The notes under the pieces were generated by a model that was not told where the DNA came from, did no database searches, and saw only the letters and a list, made by a program, of their open reading frames with translations. From the NCBI GenBank assembly GCA_034509735.1, contig JACGWO010000001.1:11486854-11550853 (forward strand): a DNA stretch of 64,000 bases. Direction: 5' to 3'. This DNA is from Sesamum alatum. Taxonomy: Eukaryota > Streptophyta > Magnoliopsida > Lamiales > Pedaliaceae. The position numbers and the translations under genes are program-made. Of the stretch, positions 62,401-64,000 are shown piece by piece (the first letter of the stretch is position 1; each line of letters begins with the position of its first letter).

Positions 62401-63354
62401 AGTGACTGATGGAGAGGGGAAAGAGTACGAGACAACAATCAAAGAGGCACTCATCCTTTATGCTTATACATTTGCAACCATTAGGTCCATTACTGTCATT
62501 TTTTCCATGGTTCTATTTCCATGCTTTCAAAGGCATTTTGCTTCTATTGGAACTAAACCTAAAGGAAGCTTGTAATATGCAGGTACATATGACATAGGGC
62601 ATAAAATAATCATCCGGTGAACACATTTTGCCTAGTTTAGGAATCTGATGTGCACAGTTATAATTACTGGAAGCAAATCACACTTTAAACAAAGAAAGAA
62701 AGAAAGAAATCAAGAAAGAACAAAGGGTCAGAATCCATATAAACCCAATATGTTTTACATTTGGTTTCCTAATTCAAGAAGTGGGTCCAGATTTGGCAAG
62801 TGCACGAAATCATATTGTCATTGTCTGATATGGTGGAAAGAAAGAGACTGTTTCTGATGTAACATAACAACAAGAGCAGGAATGAAACAAGTGGATATTA
62901 TCTTAGCATGCTGAAAAAAGAAGACTAATTTTATCGTTCATTCTCATTCATTCTAGATGATCCAAGAAATCAGGTATCAGTGCATAAATAGAGCAGCAAC
63001 AGAACCTTGAAGTAGGCCAACAGTGACATAAAAGAATGGAATCAGGCTACATGACATTGTTCTGTTTCTGGAAATAATATTGACTAGGCTGTACTATAGT
63101 TACTCCAAATAGCTCAAGTTCAGGTACACATTATCCAATAAATTGTGTATAGTTGAAGCAAGGGGAGAATGAATCAGAAGTTTATTCCTCAACAAGAATC
63201 ATAACGTGTCATGGGGACAGAAAATCTTGATACACAAGATAAAGTATTAGTTGGAATGATATTTACCTTTCACAGCCATTTCCATAGGCAAGAAGCCACC
63301 CATCAGATCAATAAACTTAGGATCCACCTTAGAGGCCAACTCGGTTTGAATAAA
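56438..63354 (-). CDS. SDR-MDR fusion oxidoreductase (NQR/ZADH2-like), N-terminus outside the window
   Basis: Thirteen exons are visible, 436 residues, with consistent phases: 63267-63354, 61721-61910, 60951-61077, 60599-60679, 60093-60194, 59888-59983, 59624-59698, 59057-59176, 57514-57642, 57281-57358, 56758-56844, 56590-56676 and 56438-56488. The first two encode the end of a short-chain dehydrogenase ([20 protein letters not shown], then [19 protein letters not shown]). The rest is a medium-chain quinone oxidoreductase with the NADPH-binding [40 protein letters not shown] and the end [13 protein letters not shown]. This matches the plant fusion represented by Arabidopsis At1g49670 (NQR), likely an NADPH-dependent reductase of quinones or enones. 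The SDR Rossmann motif and catalytic Tyr/Lys should lie beyond 64000. Introns near 57.6-59.0 and 61.9-63.3 kb are long. No break was found in the visible part. Confidence 0.92.
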
Positions 63355-64000
63355 CTGCAGAAAGTAATAGTTGGACGCTATATAATTTACCGGATTTAGA
63401 AATTTACAGTAGTCAGATCAGCAAACAGAGCATCTATGAGAAAAGTTATTCTGTCAGGTAGATACTGATAGAAACTTCTACAACGGGATAAGCTGGATAT
63501 AGTAGTAAAGGTTCCTTTCTTGAAAGAATAGAATGCGAAAATACAAGCAATCACCCGTTCTATAAGCCATCTTTGGCAAGGTAAAATAATATGAGTGTTG
63601 GAAAAAAACAAAAGGATTTTTCAAAAGAAAGATAATGCAATTGCACGTAAAAAGATCCTGACCAAAGTTGACCTTTGCCCCAGAAGTTCTGAGGGAAGCA
63701 ACTAGCAGAAAAAATAAAGAATTTGACACTGTAAAGCAAAATTGTTTGAAAGTGTAATGCCTATGCATTTGTAATTATTCTTTTGAAGTTCCTTGTTAGC
63801 ATGCTTTTTGGGTTCTTTAGCTAGTTCGTCGTATCTATATGTATCTGATCCTTTATTAGAGGGAGATGTGGGAAAAAACATGCGTTACAATTCCATATAC
63901 TCGGCTTCAGAACACACAATCTTTCTCAAGGTTTAGATCTAGGTGACTCTCTGGTAGAAGGAAAGAAGAATTCTGAAGTCTGGCCTTAGGGAAATGAACT
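63355..64000. other. Intron of the SDR-MDR gene reaching the right edge
   Basis: No further exon of the oxidoreductase can be read between 63354 and the edge, so the window ends inside an intron. The DNA is AT-rich, and its short frames show no SDR features. Confidence 0.7.

Overview
The window is nuclear DNA from a flowering plant, most likely a eudicot. Genes are split by many short introns with GT-AG borders. The gene set is plant-specific: a Kip-related CDK inhibitor, plant B3-domain genes, an organellar presequence protease with a transit peptide, and a carboxylesterase. The spaces between genes are AT-rich and packed with plant-type transposons (LINE, hAT, CACTA, Mutator-like). An asterid, perhaps Lamiales, is only a guess from protein flavour.

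Layout. 1.1-2.2 kb: an intronless carboxylesterase (+). 3.0-5.5 kb: B3 gene A (-), degenerate at its C-terminus. 7.4-11.0 kb: a complete seven-exon DUF829/TMEM53-like hydrolase (-). 15.6-16.7 kb: a complete four-exon KRP/ICK CDK inhibitor (-). 16.8-22.4 kb: gene-free AT-rich DNA. 22.5-33.5 kb: a 19-exon presequence protease (PREP, -) with an intronic hAT element and an exon that is one base too short. 33.9-40.07 kb: a decayed LINE (+), head-to-head with PREP. 40.1-46.0 kb: gene-free DNA with nested inverted-repeat elements and a four-copy tandem repeat. 46.0-48.8 kb: B3 gene B (+). 49.4-53.1 kb: a minisatellite and a cluster of Mutator-like elements, one with a nested CACTA miniature and one carrying a GC-rich insert. 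53.6-55.5 kb: B3 gene C (+), truncated by what looks like a one-base insertion. 56.4 kb to the right edge: a fused SDR-MDR oxidoreductase (-), whose N-terminal part lies outside the window.

The genes do not form a pathway. The linking themes are three B3 paralogs that share exon sizes (32 bp and 207 bp exactly; about 91 bp downstream) and are each eroding at the C-terminal side, and a Mutator-like miniature family with at least six copies here, five of them within about 4 kb of a B3 gene. No RNA genes or CRISPR arrays were recognised. Exon coordinates were derived by hand from splice-site consensus, reading frame and family homology.
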